DNA from: Cytobacillus sp. FSL H8-0458
GTDB lineage: Bacteria; Bacillota; Bacilli; Bacillales; Cytobacillaceae
Assembly (NCBI RefSeq): GCF_038002165.1
Contig: NZ_JBBOBR010000002.1
Location: 62,001-126,000, forward strand
Length of the DNA stretch: 64,000 bases
Reading direction: 5' to 3'
In this document: piece after piece, positions 8,269 to 16,657 of the stretch
Numbering within the stretch: the first letter of the stretch is position 1
How the letters are laid out: every line of letters begins with the position of its first letter
Notes under the pieces: generated by a model
Databases searched by the model: none
Told to the model about the DNA's origin: nothing
The model's input: the letters and a program-made list of their open reading frames with translations, nothing else
Translations under genes and position numbers: made by a program

Positions 8269-9087
8269 TCAACTGGATAAAACCTTTGTTTCTTCAAAAT
8301 TGCTATCTTTCATGATTTCAATAATTTTTTCATATATATGCGGTAAAGATGCAAGTAGCGGAGGATCGGTCTCCTGTTCAGAGCGCAATTTCAAACCGTA
8401 CTCTAGAGATATTTTTTGCTTCTTTGTTATCTGTATGGATTTAGAGTGTCGAGCTCTTAGAAAGTTCTGGGAAGCTAGAACACTATCGGCAAGAACTTGA
8501 TGATTAAACCCAGCTGCAAATATATAGTAATTACCGACCGGTAAATCTCGAAGTATAAACTCTCTATTAGAATTTGCATTAATCACACAGCATGAAGAAG
8601 GTATACCTGAAGGAAGTGCTGAAGTGAAGGCACCTAAGAAAATAGTTCCTGAGAAATTCTCAGGAACTATGATTTGACCTTGAACGCTTCCATAACGACC
8701 TTCCCCATAACTAATACCTTCGAAGGAAGAATACTGATTGTCCTTTTTCTTTCTAAAGTTATTAGGAGAAACAGCTACCTCTTTTGAGAATTTGGAAGTG
8801 AAAGTACCTAAGCTGTTATAGCCTACTTCAAAACAAATATCCGTTGAGGTCCAATCAGACTCCAGTAATAGCTTTTTACTTTCAAGCAATCTAAGAGCCA
8901 TTAAATACTTTTTTGGCGGAATACCTACCGTTTGTTTAAACACTCTATTAAAATGCCACGGACTTAAATTAACAGATTCTGCAATACGTGTGAGGTCTAA
9001 GCTATCATCATAAAAATTCTCTTTCATATTTCTAATGCTATGAGTTATTGCTTCTGTTTTTGGGTTGGTTATAGAAGTGGAATTCAA
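8269..9087 (-). CDS. AraC-family regulator with N-terminal HTH and novel C-terminal domain
   Basis: A 272-aa regulator. The AraC-type double HTH is at the N-terminus, residues about 10-112 (DLTRIAESVNLSPWHFNRVF; DICFEVGYNSLGTFTSKFSK; VSPNNFRKK). In most AraC proteins it is C-terminal. Residues 115-272 form a beta-rich domain, probably ligand binding (GTIFLGAFTSALPSGIPSSC; LRDLPVGNYYIFAAGF), which I cannot assign. Start is TTG at 9087 after AAGGATG. It lies 20 bp after the HxxEH membrane gene in the same direction, so it may be the last gene of the polyketide operon and may sense a pathway product. Confidence 0.8.
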   Translation of the reverse strand: MNSTSITNPKTEAITHSIRNMKENFYDDSLDLTRIAESVNLSPWHFNRVFKQTVGIPPKKYLMALRLLESKKLLLESDWTSTDICFEVGYNSLGTFTSKFSKEVAVSPNNFRKKKDNQYSSFEGISYGEGRYGSVQGQIIVPENFSGTIFLGAFTSALPSGIPSSCCVINANSNREFILRDLPVGNYYIFAAGFNHQVLADSVLASQNFLRARHSKSIQITKKQKISLEYGLKLRSEQETDPPLLASLPHIYEKIIEIMKDSNFEETKVLSS

Positions 9088-9106
9088 GGTTTATCATCCT
9101 TTTTTA

Positions 9107-9637
9107 TTAAAATTTAACGGCACAAGTACATTTCATATTGGCTCTTACTTTCTTGGAAGGAAACATATGTGTCAGCATCGCGATCACCATTGGAACAGTG
9201 ACGATAGAGTTATAGAATAAATGCAACTCTACTCTTGGAATGATTAATTGCAGAACACTAGTAGGACTATCATATCCAAAGAAACTAATGCCAGTAATAG
9301 CTTGGAATGATAGTAAACTATGTTCAACCACATGCCAGGCTTGTATGGTTAGCGATAAAATCCACCAACTTTTTGAAAGTCCCATAAATCCTTTTCTTAA
9401 TATGATTAAACCGATAATCATTAACCAGGCGTACCCAGTATGCAGCCACTCAGATTTTACTAACCAAGGGGCATACATTCCTAATAATCCATTTGCGTTA
9501 TGAGTCTCCATATGAAAAGAGTGTATTTGAACGACTTGAAAAATATGTTCTAGCCAATGTCCCAAAACGATGATTGCATAGAGATAAAGAGATCGCTTAT
9601 GCCAATCCGTATTGCATTTTTCAATGAAATTTTTCAT
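9107..9637 (-). CDS. Histidine-rich integral membrane protein with two HxxEH motifs
   Basis: A 176-aa protein with about four membrane helices (residues about 17-36, 66-82, 90-110 and 125-156). Conserved-looking metal ligands sit in or next to helices: GHWLEH (His27, Glu30, His31), WHVVEH (His102, Glu105, His106) and RVELHLFYN (Glu137, His139). The paired HxxEH motifs suggest a di-metal membrane oxidoreductase, loosely like desaturases; that is inference. The family is not recognised. Its ATG overlaps the thioesterase stop (TAATG), so the two are translationally coupled and it belongs to the polyketide operon. Confidence 0.75.
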   Translation of the reverse strand: MKNFIEKCNTDWHKRSLYLYAIIVLGHWLEHIFQVVQIHSFHMETHNANGLLGMYAPWLVKSEWLHTGYAWLMIIGLIILRKGFMGLSKSWWILSLTIQAWHVVEHSLLSFQAITGISFFGYDSPTSVLQLIIPRVELHLFYNSIVTVPMVIAMLTHMFPSKKVRANMKCTCAVKF

Positions 9638-10074
9638 TATTTTTTCACCTCAAATTTTTTTAATGCCTTATAAAAAGTATCAGGGACCGCAATAGGCGCT
9701 AAGGAACCATTATCCTGTTTCTGCAGACACGCAATCTCTTGTTCTCCCCTGCAAACCAATTCCGTAAGTTTAGAAGCCTCGTCCATCTTCCAATACTCAA
9801 ATTTCATTTTTACCTTATTGTGAAATGTACCACCTGAGTACATACGGATCTGTACACGATCAAAAGCAAATAGTTCTGATAAATATTCACAGGAAACCTT
9901 GGTAGTGACCAGATACAAGCCTTCACTCAGCCGCTTTAAAACATCTGGAGAATACTCTTTAAGAAACATCTCCCGACATTTGCCCTGCCAACGAACATAA
10001 TTGGCATAATACACATTTCCAACTAAGTTGGTTTCCTCAAAACTAACAATGTGTTCAAGATTGAAAGAGTTCAT
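9637..10074 (-). CDS. Enediyne-type hot-dog thioesterase (E10/CalE7/DynE7-like)
   Basis: A 145-aa 4-hydroxybenzoyl-CoA-thioesterase fold protein. Residues 13-37 carry the signature of enediyne thioesterases (FEETNLVGNVYYANYVRWQG then KCREM). These enzymes release the linear polyene from the ACP of the enediyne PKS; the family works without the usual acidic nucleophile and uses Asn and Arg in this loop. The PKS stop and this start overlap as ATGA (10074-10071), and its own stop overlaps the next ATG. The PKS/TE pairing is a defining feature of enediyne loci. Confidence in the family is high. Confidence 0.9.
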   Translation of the reverse strand: MNSFNLEHIVSFEETNLVGNVYYANYVRWQGKCREMFLKEYSPDVLKRLSEGLYLVTTKVSCEYLSELFAFDRVQIRMYSGGTFHNKVKMKFEYWKMDEASKLTELVCRGEQEIACLQKQDNGSLAPIAVPDTFYKALKKFEVKK

Positions 10075-13000
10075 ATTTTTACCTCCGCTGCAATAGTGAT
10101 TACAACTGGTTCGCTGACAGTTCTGATGTCTACCAAAGTGGTAGCTATAGTAACTGAACCGGACTCCAGCTCTACCATGTTCCCGCTTACCCTCTTAACT
10201 GCAATTGGTTGATGATCTGGCAAACCTAGCTTCTTAATAGACTCAAATATTGTCCAAGCCCTGGTGGCAGTTGTATTTAAATCTTCATTTAATGTTTTTG
10301 ATAAATAGTTTGCTAGTTGAAGATGTTTTTTACCCAACATATCTTCCCATATCTCATTTGGCAGCTTTTGAACCTTTTCAACATCACAGCCAATATTCTT
10401 AGTGTTTGAAACGGCCAAAACTAAATTATCCATAGTAGAAACAGATAAGAAGAGGTCATCTGCAACAATAGGTTTTCCGTCTAAACGTTTCCTAACTTCT
10501 TTAGAATTTGACACCATTTGTTTAGCGAACATACTTTGCTGTTTTTTTAAGGAATTGGAATCCAAAAACACCTGGATATTTCCTTCAGGAATAATCTCAT
10601 CCAGCTTTCTTTCTAAGTAAGGGCCTAGTAGAAAAGGATTCCATGTCTTAATGCCGATTTCATTACCGACAACTTTTAGTTTTAATGAATCCCAAGTTTC
10701 TATTATGGTGCCATCTAAAGAACTGACTTGAATATTAAAGGTTAATATGTCACCTTTCTTCTCAAGTTCATTCCCAACTACTTTAATATGTTTATGAAGT
10801 TCCATTCCTGGCTTAATTCTTATCTCCTTTACCGACAGTGGTATGAGGTGTTGATAAGGATATGATGCCTGCAGGGAATGAATAATAGAGTCTCTTGTTC
10901 CTATATTTTTTGTGATCAAGTTATTAGGTAGGAATCCACCAAACCACTTTTCTCTTTTAACATTTTGAATGAGAGAAATATTCTTCTTTGAAGAAAGGTA
11001 ATTGATTTCTTCAATATTTTTAAATACACCTTTTTGAAATAATACGTGTTTATATAAGTCTTCAGATGGTCTTGGTCGGTAGTCTTTTAGGAGAATAACC
11101 TTATCAAGACTCTTCTCTTCTGTAAGTTGAACATTTTGTACAAATTGACATATACCTTCGACATGATTAACTGAGTAATTTGTGTCTTCAGATCTAATGG
11201 CCACTTTAACCCTGTTGACTCCATCTGCAAGGCCGCAAATTCTAATTTTAGTTCCGATATCATTTACTATAATTGGATGATTGAACCGAACATTTTTAAA
11301 TACCGGAACCATTCCCTTTTTCCCTAATAGTGCATTAGAGATTTGAGACATTGCTTCTAGTGCCATTACACCCGGGAGTATTTTCTGATGTTCAAGTATA
11401 TGATCATTCAAATACTTGTCAGTTTCAGGATCAAGTATTGCTTGTGTGATAAGTTCCACTCCATCAATTTCTATTAGTGGTTCTTCTAAAAATCGCCCAA
11501 ACTGAATATCCTCTGAGCGTCCAAGTGAGATTGTAGGCAATCCACCTAATCTGCCAGCACTAACTACACTGGATGAATTTACTTCGTGATTAACTAAATG
11601 CATAAAATATTTAGTACCTTGATCAATTTTTAATGGCTGGATTCCTTTTCTCTTTAACTGGTCTAAAGTTCCAATTCGATTTCCCATCCCTAAACCTTCC
11701 CATATAGACCATTCAATACAGAGAGTCTTTACATGCGGAAACTCCTTAGAAAACATATCTGTTTCTTTCCTAAGCAACTCATTTGCTATCGCATAATGAG
11801 CATCTCCTTGCATCCCAGACTGACCAATAATCGACCCAAACGTAATTAACAGTTTTAAATTGTCCTTATTTGGAATGCTGCTTAAAACATTCTTCAAGCC
11901 TAAAACTTTCGTATCAATCGTAATCTCTATATCTTCATAATTTAAATCTGTAATGGCTTTGGGTTTATTAATCCCTGCAGCATGGACTACTCCTCTGATT
12001 GTTCCCAGGTTTTTTTCAATATCTATTACAGCTTCTGCAACCGAGTCAGGGTTTGTAATATCAACACTTATATATTTGAATTCAATATCTTGTTGAACGA
12101 GTAGACTTAAGTTCTTGGCTATTTCACTGTCATTTGTAACTTTTGATCTTCCTAAGATGGCTAATTTAACTCCTTTTTCTTTAGCTAGGTGTCTCGCACA
12201 TTCAGCTGTAATTCCCTTGGCTCCACCGGTTACTAAGAGTACATCTCCTTCATTTAATGTAGGGTTCTTTTCTTTCCGTGTTACCGGTTTTACCTTTAGA
12301 TATGGAACTCTTCTTTCATTTTTCGAAGTGTATTTCACCTCAACAAAACCATCAGATGATTGAATTTCTTTTAATATAAGCGGAAGGTTTTTCTCTGTTA
12401 GTTTTGCATCTATAATACAAACTGTTGAATTGGAATTTTCAAGGTAAAATGACTTCCCTAAAGACTTTAATCCATCCCCATTTTGTATAATGACAAGCCT
12501 TTGCTGCTCTTTACTTTTTTGGAGTTCTTTTATAAGATTCCAAACCATCGTTTTATCATTTGGATCTTCGAGATATGCTAAAATTCCTCTTCCAATGTTG
12601 GATTTATTTAGTTGCTTTAAAAGTTTGAATGCCAATTCGTTATTTGTTACAGAGCTCCATTTTCCTTTGCCCTTTTTTATCACCATGTCTACTGGCGGCT
12701 CGGCTTTCCATTTCACTTGAAATGATTGGATCCAAGAATCAACACCTGGATAGTGATCGAAGTTACTTTCTTTATGGTTATTACCATCATCGTCAAAGTA
12801 AGTACTTATCTCTTTTACGGCAGAATTTGCGAAATCAGTTGGCGAAACTGGTGGAACCTTGCCTAGGCTTTTGGCAGTTTCCACAACAATTTGGCTTACA
12901 GAAATTGAGTTAAGATGCAAATCATCAAGCATACGGGCATCTTCTTTTATTGCACTAATTGGTAACTCAGTCTTCTCAGAGATAATTTGCATTAAAATAT

Positions 13001-15779
13001 CAATTGATGTTTCACGGTCTTTGTTTTTAACCAAGGTACTAGTTTCAACAGTCTCTTCTACCCGATTATTATCTGCCACCACTAGAGATGCCTCTTGGAC
13101 CGTTTCGCATGGATTTACAAAAAAGCTCGTTGCCTTTTCATAAGCTTTTACTTTTCTCCCATTTAGGAATGTCGAAAGATTAACTTCCTTACCTATTGCA
13201 ATCGCAGCAGCCATAATATTGAGTATGTTACGTATGCTATTAGTTCCAATATTTAGCGATAAAACAGGTTTCTTGGTTATCCGGTTCATAATACTGGTTA
13301 ATGTTGATCCAGCACCTATCTCTACAAATAAATCTACTTGTTCTTCAATTGAATTTACTGAGTCTTGAAACATTACTGGATCTGTTAGCTGCTTTTTTAA
13401 TAATGACCGAATCTCTGATGGTTCCTTTATAACCTCTCCAGAAACAGTTGAGACGACTTTCTTCCTTGGCTGCTTTATCTCTGTCCTCTTCAAGGTATCC
13501 TCAAATTTTTCACTTATCCCCTTCATTAAACTTGAATGGAATGCTCTGGTTACTTTAAGTACAGTGTTGGAATAACCTTTGCTTTCAAGTTTTTTCAGGA
13601 CTCGTGTTCCAGAATCTTTGTCTCCAGATAAGATAATCTGTTCGGAATGATTAACAGCCGCTATGTCTATTTGTTCATTCTTAATTGCTTTATCGATTAC
13701 CTCAAGCGGCGCATTTGTTGAAAACATAATTCCTTTAGGTGTACTCTCCATTAACTTTCCTCTCTCCGTGGATAGCTGGTAAAGAGTGTCATTAGAAATA
13801 CTTCGTCCCCAAGCCAATGCAGTTAATTCCCCTAAACTATGTCCTAATCCAAAGTCACCCTCTATTCCCAGGTTATTTAGAAAACGAGTACCCTCTATTC
13901 CCATCGCAGTTATTAGCGGTTGTGCGAACTGAGTATTTTCCCTAGCTTTAGGCAGAAAGTCTTCATTTAGTTCCTCAAATATTAAGCTGGAATCAAGATC
14001 ACTAATAACTCCTAGGTTTTTTGCTATCGGTGAACCCTGCCCCGGATATAAAAATGCCATTTTTTGATTTGAATTTAATTTTGAACCAAAATATATTTCT
14101 TTCTCAGGTGATAGAAAAATATCTTCATGTTTTATTTTTTCAATTGCCAATTTCAGTTTTTCATACAAATCATCGGGATTCTTTGCAACGATTGTAAGAA
14201 GGTAATCGTTTTTTCGGTACCTTTGTAATAAATGCGCAGAAAAATCCCCAAACTCCCCAAAAGACATATATTCCATCTCGTTCATTAAGGAAGAAATTTC
14301 ATCTATTAATCCATTTTTATCGGAATTGCCAAAAACAAAAATCTCATGATCAAAAGTTAAACCTGCATTCTGGTTATCCACCTCTTTTCTTCTTAAGCCT
14401 GTTTGGTTTTCTAATGTGATGTGGGTGTTAATCCCACCAAATCCCATTGCACTTACACCAGCACGTAAAGGCTGATTTTGTGGCCAAAGAATAGGAACTG
14501 AGGTTATCTGTAATTTAGACTCTTCATTTAAGAACTCAGGATTTGGATTCTCACAGCCAGTAGCCGGTGGAATAACCTGATGAGTCAGTGCCATAACTGT
14601 TTTAATTAAACCAGCAACACCCGAAGCAGCTTTGGTATGGCCGATGTTCCCTTTTACTGAACCTATATAGGATAAATGTTTGTTATTCTTTTTTAATGTA
14701 GAGACCGTCCTTAGTTCAGTTTCATCACCATATTTTGTACCTGTTCCGTGCCCTTCAATATAAGGAACACTATCCAGGTCATAGCCTGCTTTATCATAAG
14801 CTCTGCTTAATGCCAGGACCTGTCCATCAACTTCTGGTCTAGTAATACCGCCTTTACCATCCGAGGAGATTCCCCAGCCCTTAATAACTGCATAAGGGTT
14901 AAAACCCGCATTAATAGCATCTTCAACTCTCATTAAAACAACAATCCCACATCCCTCACCTGGCCAAAAACCATTAGATTCCTTATCATAGACAAGCATA
15001 TTGTCTTTAGCTAAAGCACCATTACGAGCAAAACCTAATATCTCAAAAGGATCGATACTTAAGTCAACTCCACCTGCAATAGCCAAATCTAATTCGTTAT
15101 TTTCCAGAGCTGAACAAGCTTTTGTAATTGCTAATAACGAAGAACTGCAAGCACCATCTACTGTGTATCCTCCACCTTTTAAATCGAAATAATTACAAAT
15201 CCGGCCTGCTATTGTATTGGAAAGGCCACCTGCAAGAGTATCCTCATTAATTGTTGGAAATGCTTTTAAATATTCCTTTTTTATATATCCGAGTACTTCA
15301 TCTAAACGATTCTCAAAAGCACTCTCTTTTTCTAATATGCTTTCAACCACTCTTTGAACATAAGGCCATCGAAGCCCCATAATATTGGCTCTTGAAAATT
15401 CTCCCGTCAAAGAGTTCCCTATTAATACCCCTGTCCTATCTTTAGGTATGTTTGAGTCATTAAATCCTGCATCTCTAATAGCTCGCTCAGAGACATCAAG
15501 GGCCAGCCAGTGTGTAAGATCGGTATTTTTATATGTTGGACCTGATATTTTAAACTTTACTCTATCAAATGAATAATTTTTGATTAGCGCAGCCTTATTA
15601 GAGTATGTTTTGTCTATTTGACTCTTATCTGGTGAATAGTAATCCTTCAAATTCAAGCGTTCTTTAGGAATCTTACGGAAAGATCTTCTTCTAGAAATTA
15701 CATTCTCCCATAACTCTTTTGGATTACTGGCATCTGGATATTCACATGCCATGCCTACAATTGCAATTCCTTTGTACAT
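10071..15779 (-). CDS. pksE: Iterative enediyne-type polyketide synthase (KS-AT-ACP-KR-DH-PPTase)
   Basis: A 1902-aa single-module iterative type I PKS. KS, about 1-455: Cys211 in VDGACSSSL, His344 in EGHGTGT, His381 in GNIGHTKAA. AT, about 570-860: Ser648 in GHSLGE, His748. ACP, about 925-995: Ser958 in DDLHLNSIS, the unusual enediyne ACP motif. KR, about 1175-1420: VTGGAKGITAE, Ser1316, Tyr1329. DH, about 1430-1700: His1460 in DHILEHQKILPGVMALEAMS. C-terminal phosphopantetheinyl transferase, about 1730-1900: GCDVEKV and WTIFESIKK. This order and length match enediyne PksE proteins, which build a C15-C16 polyene. All catalytic residues appear intact. It overlaps unbU by 25 bp and the thioesterase by 4 bp; RBS GAGGAG. 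Confidence 0.95.
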   Translation of the reverse strand: MYKGIAIVGMACEYPDASNPKELWENVISRRRSFRKIPKERLNLKDYYSPDKSQIDKTYSNKAALIKNYSFDRVKFKISGPTYKNTDLTHWLALDVSERAIRDAGFNDSNIPKDRTGVLIGNSLTGEFSRANIMGLRWPYVQRVVESILEKESAFENRLDEVLGYIKKEYLKAFPTINEDTLAGGLSNTIAGRICNYFDLKGGGYTVDGACSSSLLAITKACSALENNELDLAIAGGVDLSIDPFEILGFARNGALAKDNMLVYDKESNGFWPGEGCGIVVLMRVEDAINAGFNPYAVIKGWGISSDGKGGITRPEVDGQVLALSRAYDKAGYDLDSVPYIEGHGTGTKYGDETELRTVSTLKKNNKHLSYIGSVKGNIGHTKAASGVAGLIKTVMALTHQVIPPATGCENPNPEFLNEESKLQITSVPILWPQNQPLRAGVSAMGFGGINTHITLENQTGLRRKEVDNQNAGLTFDHEIFVFGNSDKNGLIDEISSLMNEMEYMSFGEFGDFSAHLLQRYRKNDYLLTIVAKNPDDLYEKLKLAIEKIKHEDIFLSPEKEIYFGSKLNSNQKMAFLYPGQGSPIAKNLGVISDLDSSLIFEELNEDFLPKARENTQFAQPLITAMGIEGTRFLNNLGIEGDFGLGHSLGELTALAWGRSISNDTLYQLSTERGKLMESTPKGIMFSTNAPLEVIDKAIKNEQIDIAAVNHSEQIILSGDKDSGTRVLKKLESKGYSNTVLKVTRAFHSSLMKGISEKFEDTLKRTEIKQPRKKVVSTVSGEVIKEPSEIRSLLKKQLTDPVMFQDSVNSIEEQVDLFVEIGAGSTLTSIMNRITKKPVLSLNIGTNSIRNILNIMAAAIAIGKEVNLSTFLNGRKVKAYEKATSFFVNPCETVQEASLVVADNNRVEETVETSTLVKNKDRETSIDILMQIISEKTELPISAIKEDARMLDDLHLNSISVSQIVVETAKSLGKVPPVSPTDFANSAVKEISTYFDDDGNNHKESNFDHYPGVDSWIQSFQVKWKAEPPVDMVIKKGKGKWSSVTNNELAFKLLKQLNKSNIGRGILAYLEDPNDKTMVWNLIKELQKSKEQQRLVIIQNGDGLKSLGKSFYLENSNSTVCIIDAKLTEKNLPLILKEIQSSDGFVEVKYTSKNERRVPYLKVKPVTRKEKNPTLNEGDVLLVTGGAKGITAECARHLAKEKGVKLAILGRSKVTNDSEIAKNLSLLVQQDIEFKYISVDITNPDSVAEAVIDIEKNLGTIRGVVHAAGINKPKAITDLNYEDIEITIDTKVLGLKNVLSSIPNKDNLKLLITFGSIIGQSGMQGDAHYAIANELLRKETDMFSKEFPHVKTLCIEWSIWEGLGMGNRIGTLDQLKRKGIQPLKIDQGTKYFMHLVNHEVNSSSVVSAGRLGGLPTISLGRSEDIQFGRFLEEPLIEIDGVELITQAILDPETDKYLNDHILEHQKILPGVMALEAMSQISNALLGKKGMVPVFKNVRFNHPIIVNDIGTKIRICGLADGVNRVKVAIRSEDTNYSVNHVEGICQFVQNVQLTEEKSLDKVILLKDYRPRPSEDLYKHVLFQKGVFKNIEEINYLSSKKNISLIQNVKREKWFGGFLPNNLITKNIGTRDSIIHSLQASYPYQHLIPLSVKEIRIKPGMELHKHIKVVGNELEKKGDILTFNIQVSSLDGTIIETWDSLKLKVVGNEIGIKTWNPFLLGPYLERKLDEIIPEGNIQVFLDSNSLKKQQSMFAKQMVSNSKEVRKRLDGKPIVADDLFLSVSTMDNLVLAVSNTKNIGCDVEKVQKLPNEIWEDMLGKKHLQLANYLSKTLNEDLNTTATRAWTIFESIKKLGLPDHQPIAVKRVSGNMVELESGSVTIATTLVDIRTVSEPVVITIAAEVKI

Positions 15780-16657
15780 ACCCTACACTCCTCTAATTTT
15801 TGGTTTTTAAGACTCAATAAAGATTTAATAAAGTGATAACAGCCTCTCACCAGGCAAACAATAAATAATGAAAAGAAAAGCGTAAATACAACATCAAAAA
15901 TCATGAGAACCCCATATACTGCAGCAACTGAGAAACCGAATACTATCTGATTCCTTCTTTTAAAAGGCGTAGTCCCAGGGTCTGTTACCATATAAAAGGT
16001 GAACAAAAGGAATGCAAGACCTGTCATTGGCAGTAAAGCACTAATTAAAGAACTATCAGTAAAGATACTTCGGATTAGGGCTTGAAGAACAAATCCACCA
16101 AGCCATGCAGCAATTAAAGGTCCTTTTTTGGTTAAACGAATATTTAGCATGGACCCTAAAATCAAAATAATTAAAGGGAAAATAATATCCCATTCATCCT
16201 TTAGATTTTCAGTGAAATGATATGGAGGCGCGATTGATATCCATGGAAAAAGCAGTAGAGTTACCGCTATGCCTGTATTAGATGGATTCAGAAAATGTTT
16301 TTTCGTTCCTTGAATACTAACTTGAAAAATTGTTTTTGTTACTATGGCTATTGATGCTGCAAAAGCAAATGGCAAAACTTCATTATTCGCATACACAAGC
16401 ATACCTATAGCCAGGCCAGAAATATGTGCGGGAATTAGAAAATCGATTTTATTACTTAACCCTCCATGGTAAGCCGGTTTTCTTTTATTCACCTTTGAAT
16501 CTGCAAACTCAATAATTACTTCTACTAAATAAGCTGTGAATACAGCTGTAAGTAATTGAATAAAGGATTGCTCAAATCCCAATACGGTATGCCCTAAAAT
16601 ATTCAAGACTGTTATTGCTGTTCCAAAGGCCCGCAACGCTTTTATACGTGGACTCAT
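15755..16657 (-). CDS. unbU: UnbU, RnfD/NqrB-like membrane protein of enediyne cassettes
   Basis: A 300-aa polytopic membrane protein, about eight hydrophobic segments. The stretch LNPSNTGIAVTLLLFPWISI, about residues 122-141, and the TDPGTTPFKRRNQIVFGFSV block near residue 235 are typical of the RnfD/NqrB/UnbU fold, whose Rnf and Nqr members carry flavin. UnbU is one of the conserved proteins of enediyne cassettes and its chemistry is not settled. ATG 16657 directly follows the unbV stop, behind a GGGGGG tract. The 3' end overlaps pksE by 25 bp, so the two are co-translated. Confidence 0.9.
   Translation of the reverse strand: MSPRIKALRAFGTAITVLNILGHTVLGFEQSFIQLLTAVFTAYLVEVIIEFADSKVNKRKPAYHGGLSNKIDFLIPAHISGLAIGMLVYANNEVLPFAFAASIAIVTKTIFQVSIQGTKKHFLNPSNTGIAVTLLLFPWISIAPPYHFTENLKDEWDIIFPLIILILGSMLNIRLTKKGPLIAAWLGGFVLQALIRSIFTDSSLISALLPMTGLAFLLFTFYMVTDPGTTPFKRRNQIVFGFSVAAVYGVLMIFDVVFTLFFSLFIVCLVRGCYHFIKSLLSLKNQKLEECRVCTKELQL

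Noticed and set aside
12629..12913. Plus-strand frames within the PKS and Unb genes
   Set aside because: They are antisense to strongly supported coding sequence and lack RBS and similarity.
10071..15779. Reading the large synthase as a PUFA synthase (PfaA-like) or ordinary modular PKS
   Set aside because: There is a single ACP with the enediyne LHLNSI motif instead of tandem ACPs, an integrated C-terminal PPTase, and neighbouring unbL/unbV/unbU and an enediyne-type thioesterase. These favour the enediyne class.
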